From the NCBI RefSeq assembly GCF_000378165.1, contig NZ_KB899345.1, positions 1 to 52,610 on the forward strand: 52,610 bases of DNA, read 5' to 3'. Made by a program: the position numbers and the translations under genes. This stretch comes from Saccharibacter floricola DSM 15669 (GTDB lineage Bacteria; Pseudomonadota; Alphaproteobacteria; Acetobacterales; Acetobacteraceae). Below are positions 8,275-17,525 of this stretch, one piece after another; position 1 is the first letter of the stretch; each line of letters starts with the position of its first letter. The notes beneath the pieces were generated by a model, which was not told where the DNA came from, searched no databases, and saw only the letters and a list, made by a program, of their open reading frames with translations.

Positions 8275-8796
8275 TTAGCTTTTCGTGCCGCGATTAAGAG
8301 GTGGAACAAAAAGAGGTGCGGTATCCCATGGGAATAAAACCCAGGTATCCTGCGGGACTTCCGTCACAAAATGGTCTGTGAAAGGCTTCCCATCAGGCTT
8401 TGCATAAAGACATGCAAAAACAGCTTTTGGCAGCATCTCGCGCACGTAACGAGCTGTCACGCCGGAATCAACGAGGTCATCAACAATGAGGAAGCCCTCA
8501 CCATCACCAGCTGCCTCTGGTGCTTTTAATGTAACGGGTTTTTGTTGTGTCCCCTCCTCTGCCTCATAGCTGACGACGGAGACGCTTTCGATTAAACGAC
8601 ACCCTAGCTCACGGCCAAGAATCGCCGTTGGGATAAGGCCACCTCGTGTAATCGCGACAAGACCACGGAATGGCTTATGCTTGTGCATAAGCTCCGTTGC
8701 CAACAAACGGGCATCACGATGAAGCTGATCCCACGTAACGGTCGCATAGTTTACATTCTGAGGTGTAGTATTTTGTGTTGCTGTCATGCGTTTCAT
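8275..8796 (-). CDS. gpt: Xanthine-guanine phosphoribosyltransferase
   Basis: A 173-residue type I phosphoribosyltransferase that converts xanthine and guanine with PRPP to their nucleotides in purine salvage. The PRPP-binding motif FLIVDDLVDSGVTARYV lies in the middle and VAITRGGLIPTAILGRELG forms the preceding core strand and loop. The C-terminus VLFPWDTAP matches the hood of the Gpt family rather than Hpt. Length is slightly above the E. coli enzyme because of an N-terminal extension. It is transcribed alone, between tRNA-Asn upstream and tRNA-Pro downstream. Confidence 0.92.
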   Translation of the reverse strand: MKRMTATQNTTPQNVNYATVTWDQLHRDARLLATELMHKHKPFRGLVAITRGGLIPTAILGRELGCRLIESVSVVSYEAEEGTQQKPVTLKAPEAAGDGEGFLIVDDLVDSGVTARYVREMLPKAVFACLYAKPDGKPFTDHFVTEVPQDTWVLFPWDTAPLFVPPLNRGTKS

Positions 8797-8850
8797 CTGC
8801 CTTCAGTCGACAAATTTTGCAACTCTTTGAGCCAAAGAAAGTACAGCAAT

Positions 8851-8880
8851 AAAAAAGCCCAAGCACAAGGCCTGGGCTTT
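8851..8880 (-). terminator. Rho-independent terminator of tRNA-Asn copy 1
   Basis: On the minus strand a 10-bp stem with one mismatch (plus-strand arms 8855-8864 and 8870-8879) is followed by a run of six T (8851-8856). It lies directly after the tRNA-Asn 3' end. Confidence 0.75.
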
Positions 8881-8886
8881 TAAAAT

Positions 8887-8962
8887 TGGCTCCCGAAGTA
8901 GGACTCGAACCTACGACCCAACGATTAACAGTCGTTTGCTCTACCAACTGAGCTATTCGGGA
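8887..8962 (-). tRNA. tRNA-Asn (anticodon GTT), copy 1
   Basis: Minus strand, acceptor TCCCGAA/TTCGGGA, anticodon arm ACGACTGTTAATCGT with GTT, T arm GTAGGTTCGAGTCCTAC, encoded CCA at 8887-8889. Identical to the copy at 9083-9158. Confidence 0.97.
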
Positions 8963-8974
8963 TCAGATGGGTGT

Positions 8975-9003
8975 CTTTTACCTAAACAACCCGCAGAGGT
9001 AAA
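8975..9003 (-). promoter_or_regulatory. Promoter of tRNA-Asn copy 1
   Basis: On the minus strand TTTACC, a 17-base spacer and TAAAAG lie 12 bases before the tRNA. The same boxes and spacing occur before copy 2 despite changes in the spacer, which supports function. Confidence 0.5.
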
Positions 9004-9045
9004 CCCCCTATTTATCTTTTAGATGCAGAAGAAGCCGCATGATAT

Positions 9046-9077
9046 AAAAAAAGCCCAAGCACAAGGCTTAGGCTTTT
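9046..9077 (-). terminator. Rho-independent terminator of tRNA-Asn copy 2
   Basis: Plus-strand arms AAGCCCAAGC (9051-9060) and GCTTAGGCTT (9066-9075) pair with one mismatch. On the minus strand the stem is followed by T residues. It is the counterpart of the hairpin at 8851-8880. Confidence 0.7.
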
Positions 9078-9082
9078 AAAAT

Positions 9083-9158
9083 TGGCTCCCGAAGTAGGAC
9101 TCGAACCTACGACCCAACGATTAACAGTCGTTTGCTCTACCAACTGAGCTATTCGGGA
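9083..9158 (-). tRNA. tRNA-Asn (anticodon GTT), copy 2
   Basis: Same sequence and structure as the copy at 8887-8962, with encoded CCA at 9083-9085. It has its own promoter-like sequence and terminator. Confidence 0.97.
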
Positions 9159-9171
9159 TCAGGTGGAAATT

Positions 9172-9200
9172 CTTTTATCTAAATGACACGCCGAGGTAAA
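9172..9200 (-). promoter_or_regulatory. Promoter of tRNA-Asn copy 2
   Basis: TTTACC, a 17-base spacer and TAAAAG on the minus strand, 13 bases before the tRNA, matching the arrangement in front of copy 1. Confidence 0.5.
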
Positions 9201-9241
9201 CCCCCCTTCTGTGAAAAAAAATCATAACAGCCTGTTTTCTT

Positions 9242-10030
9242 TTAAAGACAACGCACAGAATCACCCAACTTCACGCGCCCCGGCTTTTCTACAATGACAT
9301 TTTGGCCAAACATGATCCCCTTTTCCTGTCGTCGGAAAGTGCCGAGCTCTTTAAGAGGCTGCCCGGCTTCAGGAATGTGTCCGCTTGCTTGATCAACCGT
9401 TGTCATAATGCAGCGTGAGCATGGCTTTACCACCCGTAAAACAGCCTCTCCTACCGCAAGCAGGCCCCATCGGTCTTCCGCCCACGGTAGCGCTCCTGAG
9501 ACAACGATGTTGGGACGAAAGCGTTCCATTGACACTGGATGAGCCAAACGCTCGTTCAGGTTATTCAGTGAAGCTTCTGTGCACAGCAAACCTGGGAAAC
9601 CATCGGCAAAAGATGTTGGATAGTCATATCCCTTATAATGCTGTTTCCGCGCTTTTTGGGGCTCATCCATATATACAAGGCGACACGCCTTCCCAAGGAT
9701 GGAAGAAAGCCACTCAGCGGCTTTATCACCAGCATCACATGTTAAAACGTCACTCTTCCAAACAGTGACTGACTGCCTATCTGATCGGCTGGGACAATCT
9801 ACATCAAGACTGGCAGCATGCTCACGTGTAAGAGTTAAACCATTTTCTCGCATGATAGGCTTAATCTGAGCCATCACGGGCAGTTGACGCTGCGTTAAAA
9901 AACGCCCTTCCGCATCAACCACCATCCATCGCCGATCCCTCTCTGGCCCCCATGGTTCAAAGGTGAATGACGAACAGGATACGCCACCTAAACTTTTAAC
10001 TGGGTAGATATGCAGAGAGGCAACCTTCAC
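9242..10030 (-). CDS. MOSC-domain molybdenum-cofactor protein (YcbX/mARC-like)
   Basis: A 262-residue protein with the N-terminal MOSC beta-barrel (KVASLHIYPVKSLGG, then ERDRRWMVVDAEGRFLTQRQ) and a C-terminal MOSC domain ending FGQNVIVEKPGRVKLGD. The conserved Cys that binds the molybdenum cofactor is in PCSRCIMTTVD. Family members such as YcbX and eukaryotic mARC reduce N-hydroxylated bases, often with a separate reductase. The ferredoxin domain fused to YcbX is missing here, so electrons must come from a partner. It lies 12 bp downstream of rnhA and is probably in the same operon. Substrate is unknown. Confidence 0.85.
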   Translation of the reverse strand: MKVASLHIYPVKSLGGVSCSSFTFEPWGPERDRRWMVVDAEGRFLTQRQLPVMAQIKPIMRENGLTLTREHAASLDVDCPSRSDRQSVTVWKSDVLTCDAGDKAAEWLSSILGKACRLVYMDEPQKARKQHYKGYDYPTSFADGFPGLLCTEASLNNLNERLAHPVSMERFRPNIVVSGALPWAEDRWGLLAVGEAVLRVVKPCSRCIMTTVDQASGHIPEAGQPLKELGTFRRQEKGIMFGQNVIVEKPGRVKLGDSVRCL

Positions 10031-10042
10031 AACCCCACTCCT

Positions 10043-10519
10043 CTATGAAGCATCCGATGCTTCAAGCTCTTCCCGCCCCTGGGTCGCGAGCTGATCAACA
10101 CGCTCATTTTCCACATGGCCTGCATGGGCTTTTACCCAATGCCATTCGACATCATGGCGTTTAGATACATCTAAAATACGACGCCATAAATCCATATTAG
10201 CAACAGGATCACCCGATGCATTGCGCCAATTCCGTCGCACCCATCCTGTATGCCACCGCGTAATCCCATTCCTGAGATATTCACTATCGGTTGTCAGATG
10301 GACGGTGCAACGCTTGGTCAATGTTTCTAGGGCAACGGCGGCAGCTGTAAGCTCCATACGATTATTCGTCGTTTCAGCTTCACCACCTTTTAGCTCACGC
10401 TCACGCCCTTGGCAGCGTAGCAATATGCCCCATCCTCCCGGACCCGGGTTCGGTTTACAGCCCCCGTCTGTCCAAATTTCAACATACGGAACTGTTTCGT
10501 CAGAAGATGTGTCAGACAT
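10043..10519 (-). CDS. rnhA: Ribonuclease HI
   Basis: A 158-residue RNase H that cuts RNA in RNA-DNA hybrids, removing primers and R-loops. The active-site residues are visible: D in [20 protein letters not shown] in [14 protein letters not shown] in HLTTDSEYL, and the last D in ENERVDQLA. The basic handle [11 protein letters not shown] is present. ATG 10519 is chosen over an upstream TTG. It overlaps the thrB stop codon (ATGTCTGA), so the two are translationally coupled. Confidence 0.95.
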   Translation of the reverse strand: MSDTSSDETVPYVEIWTDGGCKPNPGPGGWGILLRCQGRERELKGGEAETTNNRMELTAAAVALETLTKRCTVHLTTDSEYLRNGITRWHTGWVRRNWRNASGDPVANMDLWRRILDVSKRHDVEWHWVKAHAGHVENERVDQLATQGREELEASDAS

Positions 10520-11462
10520 AGTCCTGCTCCGCAAAAAAGGCCAAGCGCTTTTGGTATTCCCACGGATCTTTCCGCGTTACCAATGCATCCTTTGGAGTAT
10601 GCACCCAATCATAAAGACGCGTTAGCAAAAAGCGTAATGCGGCCCCCTGACACAGAATCGGTAAAAAAGCACGCTCTTGGGGGGAAAGAGGGCGAATAGC
10701 TTCGTAGCCCTTGATCATAGATTGTGCCCATTCTGAGCGATAGGTCATATCCTGATCAAAGCACCATGCATTAAGACAAATCGCGAGGTCGTACGCCAGA
10801 AAATCTGTACAGGCGAAGTAGAAATCAATCACACCGCTCAGAGCGCTCTGATTAAAAAAGACATTATCAGGGAACATATCCGCATGGATCGGGCCGCGCG
10901 GCAATGTTTGCTCGTCTGGCCAATGCTCTTCCAGCCATGCCAAACGGCTCTGCGCCTCTGTTATGAGAGCCTCTAGTGACGGATCACCACCACTCCTGCA
11001 ACGCTCTAAAAGGTCTTTCCACCCCAGAACATCAAGCGCATTCCGCCGCATGGGTGCATAACCCTGCCCGACTTGATGCAACCGCGCCATCATGCGGCCA
11101 ACTGCCTCACAAGACGAAGTATCATACTCTGTAAGAGACTTACCTTGAAGGAACGTAACAATGACAGCTGGACGCCCAGCGAGGGTTCGCAACGCTTCCC
11201 CGTCACGACCAACCACAGGAAGGGGGCACGCAATTCCCTCTTGGGCCAAATGCCCCATAAAACCCAGAAACCAAGGAAGTTCTTCTGGGTTCATACGCTT
11301 TTCAAAAAGCGTGAGGATAAACACGCCCTTTGTTGTGGTGAGACGAAAATTACTATTTTCGATCCCCTCGGCAATCCCCTCATAAGATTGAAGGGTACCG
11401 AGGTCATAAGACGTCAAAAAATGACGTAATGCGTCTTCCTGTAGCTCCGTATACACGGCCAT
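10512..11462 (-). CDS. thrB: Homoserine kinase
   Basis: A 316-residue kinase of the aminoglycoside-phosphotransferase fold, the ThrB type used by many Proteobacteria instead of the GHMP type. It phosphorylates homoserine on the way to threonine. The N-lobe begins [20 protein letters not shown]. The catalytic loop is [12 protein letters not shown] and the metal-binding DFG equivalent is [11 protein letters not shown]. It follows ispH by six bases and overlaps rnhA, so ispH-thrB-rnhA and probably the MOSC gene form one operon. Confidence 0.93.
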   Translation of the reverse strand: MAVYTELQEDALRHFLTSYDLGTLQSYEGIAEGIENSNFRLTTTKGVFILTLFEKRMNPEELPWFLGFMGHLAQEGIACPLPVVGRDGEALRTLAGRPAVIVTFLQGKSLTEYDTSSCEAVGRMMARLHQVGQGYAPMRRNALDVLGWKDLLERCRSGGDPSLEALITEAQSRLAWLEEHWPDEQTLPRGPIHADMFPDNVFFNQSALSGVIDFYFACTDFLAYDLAICLNAWCFDQDMTYRSEWAQSMIKGYEAIRPLSPQERAFLPILCQGAALRFLLTRLYDWVHTPKDALVTRKDPWEYQKRLAFFAEQDYV

Positions 11463-11468
11463 GACTAA

Positions 11469-12491
11469 TCAATGTGCTCCTGACAGCGGGTGAGGCAAGC
11501 GGAAATTGATATTTTCCTCTTTCACAATGCGTTCTTCAATTTGTACATCAAAACGCAAGGAAAGCTCTCTGATCATTTCCTGAACAAGACTTTCTGGCGC
11601 AGAGGCCCCCGCACTCATGCCGAGTGTTTTGACCCCTTCAAGCTCGCTCCAGTCCATATCAGCCACTTTCGGGACGAGGAGCGCACGTTTTGCCAAAGAG
11701 CGTTCCGCCACTTCTCGCAAACGCTGAGAGTTAGAAGAGTTCGTCGCACCAATAACGACAACAAGATCACATTCAGCGGCCAATTCTTTAACCGCTGTTT
11801 GGCGATTCGTCGTCGCATAACAAATATCTTCGCGGCGTGGCCCTTCAATTTTAGGGAAACGCTCCCGCAAGATCGCAACAATCTCTGACGTATCGTCAAC
11901 AGAAAGCGTTGTCTGCGTAATAAAAGCGAGCTTGTCAGGGTCAGCAGGCTCAACAGCCGCTGCCTCTTCCGCATCATTGATGAGTGTAACAGCTCCAGGC
12001 GGGAGCTGGCCCATCGTACCAACGACTTCAGGATGCCCCGCATGGCCAATCATGAGAATATGACGCTGCTCATCACCGCCACCAGCGAAGTGACGCTCAG
12101 CCTCACGGTGCACTTTGGACACCAGCGGGCACGTCGCATCAAGATAGATAAGGTTGCGGCGCTCAGCTTCTGCAGGCACTGACTTAGGCACACCATGGGC
12201 GGAAAACACCACATGAGCATCTTGTGGCACTTCATCAAGTTCTTCCACAAAGATAGCACCTTGAGCCTCAAGCCCTTCCACAACCGTACGGTTATGGACA
12301 ATTTCATGGCGCACATAGACGGGCGCACCATAACGGCGCAACGCCTCCTCAACCACGCGGATAGCACGGTCAACCCCCGCGCAAAAACCACGCGGGCCTG
12401 CAAGCAAAAGACGCAAGGAACGCTTAGGCGTTGGTGCATCTGCCCCGGGGGGTGCAGAGGTTGAAGGTTCTGGTCTCGTCTGTTCTGACAT
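11469..12491 (-). CDS. ispH: 4-hydroxy-3-methylbut-2-enyl diphosphate reductase
   Basis: A 340-residue iron-sulfur enzyme that makes IPP and DMAPP in the last step of the MEP isoprenoid pathway. The first cluster cysteine is in [19 protein letters not shown], the second in [11 protein letters not shown] and the third in [12 protein letters not shown]. Also seen are the conserved histidines of YVRHEIVHN and of [11 protein letters not shown], and [10 protein letters not shown] for substrate binding. The start at ATG 12491 follows GGGGAAG. A Ser/Pro-rich N-terminal extension of about 28 residues is unusual but harmless. First gene of the ispH-thrB-rnhA operon. Confidence 0.96.
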   Translation of the reverse strand: MSEQTRPEPSTSAPPGADAPTPKRSLRLLLAGPRGFCAGVDRAIRVVEEALRRYGAPVYVRHEIVHNRTVVEGLEAQGAIFVEELDEVPQDAHVVFSAHGVPKSVPAEAERRNLIYLDATCPLVSKVHREAERHFAGGGDEQRHILMIGHAGHPEVVGTMGQLPPGAVTLINDAEEAAAVEPADPDKLAFITQTTLSVDDTSEIVAILRERFPKIEGPRREDICYATTNRQTAVKELAAECDLVVVIGATNSSNSQRLREVAERSLAKRALLVPKVADMDWSELEGVKTLGMSAGASAPESLVQEMIRELSLRFDVQIEERIVKEENINFRLPHPLSGAH

Positions 12492-12651
12492 AATCTTCCC
12501 CAGGCAGGCGATAATCACTATGATAAAAAGGCGTCAACGCTCTTACAGGGGTGTAAGAGGGGTTTTGACACACTCACTCAGGCGCTTATATCGGATGGAT
12601 TGCCTCTTGGCGCAATGTCTGCGCCGTTTTCTTGTGGAGTTTCTGCGACTG

Positions 12652-13260
12652 ATGTCCACGCCTCGCCTTCATTTTTCCTCGTTTCTTCGCGTGGCAGGCC
12701 CCGCCTGTGCCCTCTTAGCCCTAGGCGGACTGGGAGGCTGTGGTGAAGAAGATACAGGCCTTAGTGCCTTTGCACCTGCCTGCCCTCATTTCGATGTGCC
12801 CGGCTCTATTGCTGATCGTTTTGTCTATAACGGTAAGGGACTCGATATTGGGAACCAAATTAGCCATACGCAAATCCTCGCTGTGAACGGGGATTGCAGT
12901 GACGGGCCTAAAGACGCACAGCATCGCCCGCTGACACGTGTCCGCCTCAGCCTTGCCCTCCAACAAGAGCGCGGCCCAGCGGCAACCCATACATCAGAAG
13001 ATGTGCCCTATTTTGTCGCCGTGGTGCAGGATGGAAAGATCATTGATAAAAAGACCTTCACCGACACTGTGCGCATTCCTCCATCACACGATACGCAGCG
13101 CCTCAACACACCGCTCCGCTTTATCGATATCCCGACGGGGAAGAACCCACAAGTCAGTCCTTACTCAATGGAAATCGGCTTTCAGCTTACGCGTGATGAA
13201 CTAAATTATAATCGGCAACATCTCAAAAATGTGGCGAACTTTGAAAGCCACGTCCAATAA
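12652..13260 (+). CDS. Putative lipoprotein
   Basis: About 202 residues. The chosen start gives MSTPRLHFSSFLRVAGPACA followed by LLALGGLGGC, a lipoprotein signal with lipobox LGGC. The mature part contains repeated Asp/Gly-rich stretches such as GKGLDIGNQISH and DVPYFVAVVQDGKIIDKKTF, suggesting a beta-rich periplasmic domain. An upstream start at 12520 would give a basic extension unlikely in a secreted protein. The gene is divergent from ispH. No domain recognised; related proteins appear to be confined to close relatives, which is my impression only. Confidence 0.75.
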   Translation: MSTPRLHFSSFLRVAGPACALLALGGLGGCGEEDTGLSAFAPACPHFDVPGSIADRFVYNGKGLDIGNQISHTQILAVNGDCSDGPKDAQHRPLTRVRLSLALQQERGPAATHTSEDVPYFVAVVQDGKIIDKKTFTDTVRIPPSHDTQRLNTPLRFIDIPTGKNPQVSPYSMEIGFQLTRDELNYNRQHLKNVANFESHVQ

Positions 13261-13285
13261 GCCATAAGCCTCTAGCCCTTCATTC

Positions 13286-13310
13286 AGCGAGCCTTTTGTT
13301 GCTCGCTTTT
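13286..13310 (+). terminator. Terminator after the lipoprotein gene
   Basis: AGCGAGC (13286-13292) and GCTCGCT (13301-13307) form a perfect stem followed by TTT. A second outer pair, CTAGCCC (13272-13278) with GGGCTAG (13318-13324), encloses it. It may serve the convergent polysaccharide operon as well. Confidence 0.65.
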
Positions 13311-13333
13311 CAATGACGGGCTAGCGCCTTGGC

Positions 13334-14734
13334 TTACAAACCTTTCCGCCGGCGATAATGACGAATCTGCCGCGTATAGTTCCCCATAGGCAAGCTACGA
13401 TTAGCCCCACCATAACACCAGAAATGCACAAACCCACGGGCACGCTCTGGGGCCATGCTGCCATACTCTTTCACAATCGGAGAGTTTGGATCCCCTCCAA
13501 CATCGGTCACACTATTGATCAATGTTGCGTCAAATGCATCTATTTTACGCAAAGCATAATTCATCACGGATTGTTCATGGAACGGGATGCTGCCACGACC
13601 GTGCATGTCTGTATAAATTAAATTCGTCAAAAACGCTGGATCTAATAAATGCCGTTGCGCCTTTACATTAGGCACAAGAAAAACACCCGTATTAAAGCCA
13701 GCTTCTGTCCGCCCTAAATTGTATGGATCCTTAGAATAGAGAACCGCTCCATTACTCTGCGAATGTCGGAAATCCCCATTAAAATTCTCTAGCTGCGCAC
13801 TCGACATCCGCTCTAAAGCACCGCGTAGTAAGTTCGGCTCAATGGGTGCATTCACCGCAATATCGCCATCCATATAGAGCAAAGGCGCGTAATCATCGAG
13901 CACCCCAGAACTAAAGAGTGTCTGTCGTGTTGAAATATAGTCAGGGTAATCAAATGCACTCATCGTGATAATACGGCATTGATCCCGCATAGAAGGAGGC
14001 ATGGCGCTTTCAATTTGCTCCGATAGTAAATTCGTCGCAACCAGAATCTCTCCCGTATAAAAGCCCGGGTTCATAAGACTTTCTAATGATGTCCGGAATT
14101 CTTGTAAGACCTTATCACCGAAAACAACGTAAAGAACGCCCGGCCGATAAAGAGCGGCACGATATACATTCCGCTCCGCCATGAATAACAACTCATGCGG
14201 TGCCGGTTGTTTCATAATCGCTTCACAAAATTGATCAAAATCGACCCACAGCGACCCAAATTTTAACGAACGGAAGCTACTTTTCCACTCATCTATCGTT
14301 GCCTTCTCTCCATCAGGGCCCAGCGACCACGTCTGTCGGGCAACCGCCCACAGCTTTGTAAAATCCTCCCATGGGATAAGGCGGAACATACTGCGGTCCC
14401 CAAAACGCTCTGGGTCGCCCTCCACCACGTCCACAGCATCTTGTGCCGACACAGAAAGATAGCCGCCTTTTTCCTTTAAACGAACAAGACCGGACTCATT
14501 CGTTGTTTCAATCGTCATTAATCCCGCAGAAACGGCACGGTTAGGGCGGCCCGAGAGAAAATCATACCATAACGTATAAGGCGGCGCGCTCAGAAAGCTC
14601 CATTTATCGCCCTTCTGACCAAGCGACATAACTGTATCGAGCGTTTCTAGCCCTCCTAAACGGCCACAAAAAAGCCCTTCCTCTGCCGCACACGGCACCC
14701 GAAAATCATGGGTGATCAGAGCATAACGTATCAT
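13334..14734 (-). CDS. Putative glycosyltransferase, GT8-like, catalytic member of a trio
   Basis: A 466-residue protein. The N-terminal half (about 1-190) is shared with its two upstream neighbours and recognised in no family I know. It has fascin- or trefoil-like strands such as GGYLSVSAQDAVDVV. The C-terminal half resembles GT8: a nucleotide-sugar core, LLYMDGDIAV near residue 288 with the DxD metal motif, FNTGVFLV, EQSVMNYAL, and FVHFWCYGG near the end, like the HF-x-G of GT8 enzymes. It ends basic (YRRRKGL). Its ATG overlaps the previous stop (ATGA), so translation is coupled. It is the last gene of the polysaccharide operon; its sugar and acceptor are unknown. Confidence 0.6.
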   Translation of the reverse strand: MIRYALITHDFRVPCAAEEGLFCGRLGGLETLDTVMSLGQKGDKWSFLSAPPYTLWYDFLSGRPNRAVSAGLMTIETTNESGLVRLKEKGGYLSVSAQDAVDVVEGDPERFGDRSMFRLIPWEDFTKLWAVARQTWSLGPDGEKATIDEWKSSFRSLKFGSLWVDFDQFCEAIMKQPAPHELLFMAERNVYRAALYRPGVLYVVFGDKVLQEFRTSLESLMNPGFYTGEILVATNLLSEQIESAMPPSMRDQCRIITMSAFDYPDYISTRQTLFSSGVLDDYAPLLYMDGDIAVNAPIEPNLLRGALERMSSAQLENFNGDFRHSQSNGAVLYSKDPYNLGRTEAGFNTGVFLVPNVKAQRHLLDPAFLTNLIYTDMHGRGSIPFHEQSVMNYALRKIDAFDATLINSVTDVGGDPNSPIVKEYGSMAPERARGFVHFWCYGGANRSLPMGNYTRQIRHYRRRKGL

Positions 14735-16116
14735 GATACCGTCCTTGGCAAACTCTCAAGATGAGACCGCATAAGAGCCGTACGATGGCTATCCAACCAT
14801 TCCTCACAACACAAAAACGTGCCGTCCACCTGTCCGGGCATTGCTGGGTCGTTAAGGTTACAGTCCCGCTGCGTTAACAAAGCTGGATCAAACGCCCCCA
14901 AAACAGCGGCGACATAATGAAAAATACCCGCCTCATACTCAGCATAAGCTGGGTGACGCGGCTTTCCTAAATAGGATACGGCAGAGCGTAGCGCCTCTTC
15001 TAGAAAGATTTTTTGCTGGCGCGTTGACGGCAACACCACTACGGACATCGTAAATCCATACCGTATCTTATGCCCCTCCGGCAGCGCTGCTCCTAGAAAC
15101 GCCCCATGTTTGTTTGCTTGAGGAACATCATCCCCTTCAAAAACATGTTCGACGGGCGCCCCCAGAGAGGAGCCCCCCTGCGCAAAGCGTCGTAAAGTCT
15201 TGTCGATAGGTCGTGTCACAAGGACAGAACTTTTCAAGCAAACAACAGGAGCGTAATCATCAAACATCCCACTCACCAAAGACGCTAAGAGAGGCATCGC
15301 CTTGTCACGCTCTCCGCCCATAGATAAACGTACTAAGCGATAACGTCCTTTTAACTCAGCAGGAATGAACGCTTCAACACGCTGAGCAGGCATAGCTGAT
15401 GCAATACAAACATTCCCTTGATAGCGTCCGCATTCGACCAGACTACGGAGAGAAAGCGCCAATTCTGCAAGCTGTTCTGCCTGCGTTAGGGAGTAAAAGA
15501 CCACCGGTTTATAAGGGACAGCCCGATGAATGGAACGCTCAGCCATAACCAGCAGGGCCTGTTGTGACAGGCGCTGCCGCTCTCGAGCCGCTATGAGGAA
15601 GTCCTTAAACTCAACAACCAAGCGTCCAAAATGGATCTCCCATATCGTGCTTTCGCCACTACAAGCCTGTGCTAGACGTTGATGATCTCCCAGCACCCAG
15701 CGCTCTTTCATGACATGCCAAAGGGCACGCACATCATCACCGTCCAACAAACGGAAACGGCATTCACGCCGATGAGCCATCGCCCCAAAAGGAGTTATCG
15801 CTCCGGAGAGTTGTGCATGAAAATAGCCATCTAGCCCGGTGAGGCGACAAATACCCGCATCGAAAAGATCGCCCTCCACCTCAATACGAGCTTCAGGAAC
15901 GCAACGATCAAAACAGCCTGCATTAATGTCATACCACCACCGCTCAGGCGTATGCGTTACAAGGTTCCACCCTCCATTATACCACTGAAGTGACACAACA
16001 TGAGTGAGGTCTGCCAGGGTGTCTAAAGCTCGCGCAATAAGTTTGCCATGTTCCATACATAGAACGCGCAGATCGTACGTCAGAAGGGCAGAGGTCATCA
16101 CATGCCGGCTCCCCAC
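14731..16116 (-). CDS. Paralogue of the GT8-like protein, catalytic motif lost
   Basis: A 461-residue relative of the proteins on both sides. Shared N-terminal signatures are LLTYDLRVLCMEHGKLIARA and VVSLQWYNGGWNLV. The middle reads ALWHVMKERWVLG. The C-terminal half keeps the GT-A-like pattern (ASAMPAQRVEAFIPAEL, MFDDYAPVVCL), but near residue 295 the DxD position reads LKSSVLV and the final HF motif is missing. It may therefore be a non-catalytic partner or use another mechanism. Start ATG 16116 overlaps the preceding gene by 19 bp and its stop overlaps the next start, so all three are made together. Confidence 0.55.
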   Translation of the reverse strand: MGSRHVMTSALLTYDLRVLCMEHGKLIARALDTLADLTHVVSLQWYNGGWNLVTHTPERWWYDINAGCFDRCVPEARIEVEGDLFDAGICRLTGLDGYFHAQLSGAITPFGAMAHRRECRFRLLDGDDVRALWHVMKERWVLGDHQRLAQACSGESTIWEIHFGRLVVEFKDFLIAARERQRLSQQALLVMAERSIHRAVPYKPVVFYSLTQAEQLAELALSLRSLVECGRYQGNVCIASAMPAQRVEAFIPAELKGRYRLVRLSMGGERDKAMPLLASLVSGMFDDYAPVVCLKSSVLVTRPIDKTLRRFAQGGSSLGAPVEHVFEGDDVPQANKHGAFLGAALPEGHKIRYGFTMSVVVLPSTRQQKIFLEEALRSAVSYLGKPRHPAYAEYEAGIFHYVAAVLGAFDPALLTQRDCNLNDPAMPGQVDGTFLCCEEWLDSHRTALMRSHLESLPRTVS

Positions 16117-17435
16117 AACTCCTTCACGTTTTTATAATAACGCTCCATCCTCTCATGGCGTTTATCATCCGCAGCAAAGCCAGACAGACCATTTGCATGA
16201 AATGGATTGAGCTCTTCATCACATTCATGATGGAGGAGAGTTTCTACAAGAGAAGGAGAAAAGTCTCCAACCTGCCGCAGCCCATAATTGAGGATTGACT
16301 GCGCTTCACAAGGGATAACGTTCTCTCCATATTCTTTGATACAGAGAGATAGTAAATCAAATGCTTTCTCTAGATACGGGCGGTGTAAAGTGACATGAGG
16401 AACAACCATAAGCCCCGAAAGCTGCCCTGCTTTCAGCCCTGCGATAACGTCACGCTCTTGTGGCTCCGTTGAAAATTCAGGATGGTGAAAATAGCCCTTT
16501 GCTGATACGCAACGTGCCAAAGCGCAACGCCCTAAGAAGCTTTCAATATTTTGGTCGAAAACAACACCGGCCTCTACAAAAAGCAGCGGCGTATAGTCTG
16601 CCAGCATATCGGGATCAGCCATCAAGCGAGCACGTGTGCGCAAAGCTGCAAAGCGGTCTTCATCCTCAACCGACACCACGCGGATCACCTTGCTATCATG
16701 ATTTGGGGGAAAACAAGCCCTTACTTTTCCCTCAGGTTGGTTGGACGTGACCATAACCTCCCCGTGATATTGTCCAAGGCTTTCCAAACTCTCCAGAGCA
16801 ATGGGCAATTCCTCCAATGAAGACGCGCCAAAAGACTCAATAACGATAAGAGGATTGTAATCTGTAAAGCGCCAGATCTTCCATTCCTCATTCAGTAGTA
16901 AATCACCGTGATGCTGTGACTGGCGCGCAGCTTCTATAAATTGTTCAAAAGAGACTTTAATATCCCCAATAAAAAGCTCTTCAACGGTGCTTTTTTCAAT
17001 CTCTATACGAACGTGTTCGCCACTTGGGCCACACACCCATCGTTTGGCCAACATCTCACGTAAAAGCATCAATTCATCTAGCGCCATAAAGCGCAACACA
17101 GCCGCTGCCAACGGTTCCTTCGCGTCAAAACGAATATGACCCGACCAATCAACACTTAAATAATGACCATTGGCACGCAGAAGATTAAGCTTAACACCAC
17201 GTACGTCAAACGCGACACCCTGTGCTGGCAGTAATGACACCATCTTTTTCGACACGGGGTCATACCAGCGCACAGGCTGCGAAACAGAACGAAGATACCA
17301 GTGCACCCCCTGTTGAACGAGGCCAACAAGCCCCTCAAGGGGGCCCTCGCTGTTCAAAGAACGCGCGTAGAATTGGCCATCTTCTCCAACACAGATCACC
17401 TGACAGTCAGGTGTCATGAGAACCTGAAGGCTCAC
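16098..17435 (-). CDS. Second paralogue of the GT8-like protein, catalytic motif lost
   Basis: A 445-residue member of the trio, first in order of transcription. It begins MSLQVLMTPDCQVICVGEDG and has the same N-terminal module (YYARSL-like strand, LVGLVQQGVHWYLRS). In the C-terminal half MLADYTPLLFVEAGVVF occupies the place of DDYAPLLYMDGDIAV, so both Asp of the DxD near residue 288 are gone. EAQSILNYGLRQVGDF matches EQSVMNYALRKIDAF of the catalytic paralogue. It follows the O-antigen ligase gene by 90 bp. Probable role: a scaffold or regulator of the active enzyme, or an enzyme with altered chemistry; both are inference. Confidence 0.55.
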   Translation of the reverse strand: MSLQVLMTPDCQVICVGEDGQFYARSLNSEGPLEGLVGLVQQGVHWYLRSVSQPVRWYDPVSKKMVSLLPAQGVAFDVRGVKLNLLRANGHYLSVDWSGHIRFDAKEPLAAAVLRFMALDELMLLREMLAKRWVCGPSGEHVRIEIEKSTVEELFIGDIKVSFEQFIEAARQSQHHGDLLLNEEWKIWRFTDYNPLIVIESFGASSLEELPIALESLESLGQYHGEVMVTSNQPEGKVRACFPPNHDSKVIRVVSVEDEDRFAALRTRARLMADPDMLADYTPLLFVEAGVVFDQNIESFLGRCALARCVSAKGYFHHPEFSTEPQERDVIAGLKAGQLSGLMVVPHVTLHRPYLEKAFDLLSLCIKEYGENVIPCEAQSILNYGLRQVGDFSPSLVETLLHHECDEELNPFHANGLSGFAADDKRHERMERYYKNVKELWGAGM

Positions 17436-17525
17436 TTAGCTTTCTCCCTCTTATATTGCCGTCACGCTACAGCAAAAATATCATCAAGCGTTTATCATAG
17501 CGCCAAAATTAGGACGATACACATG

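Larger units (their letters stand above)
8851..9200. repeat. Tandem duplication of a whole tRNA-Asn transcription unit
   Basis: Two direct copies, 8851-9003 and 9046-9200, each hold terminator, tRNA-Asn and a promoter-like sequence. The tRNA parts are identical, and the terminators and promoters have diverged slightly. The repeat distance is 196 bp. Because even the flanks match, duplication of the complete unit is the simplest origin. Confidence 0.85.
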
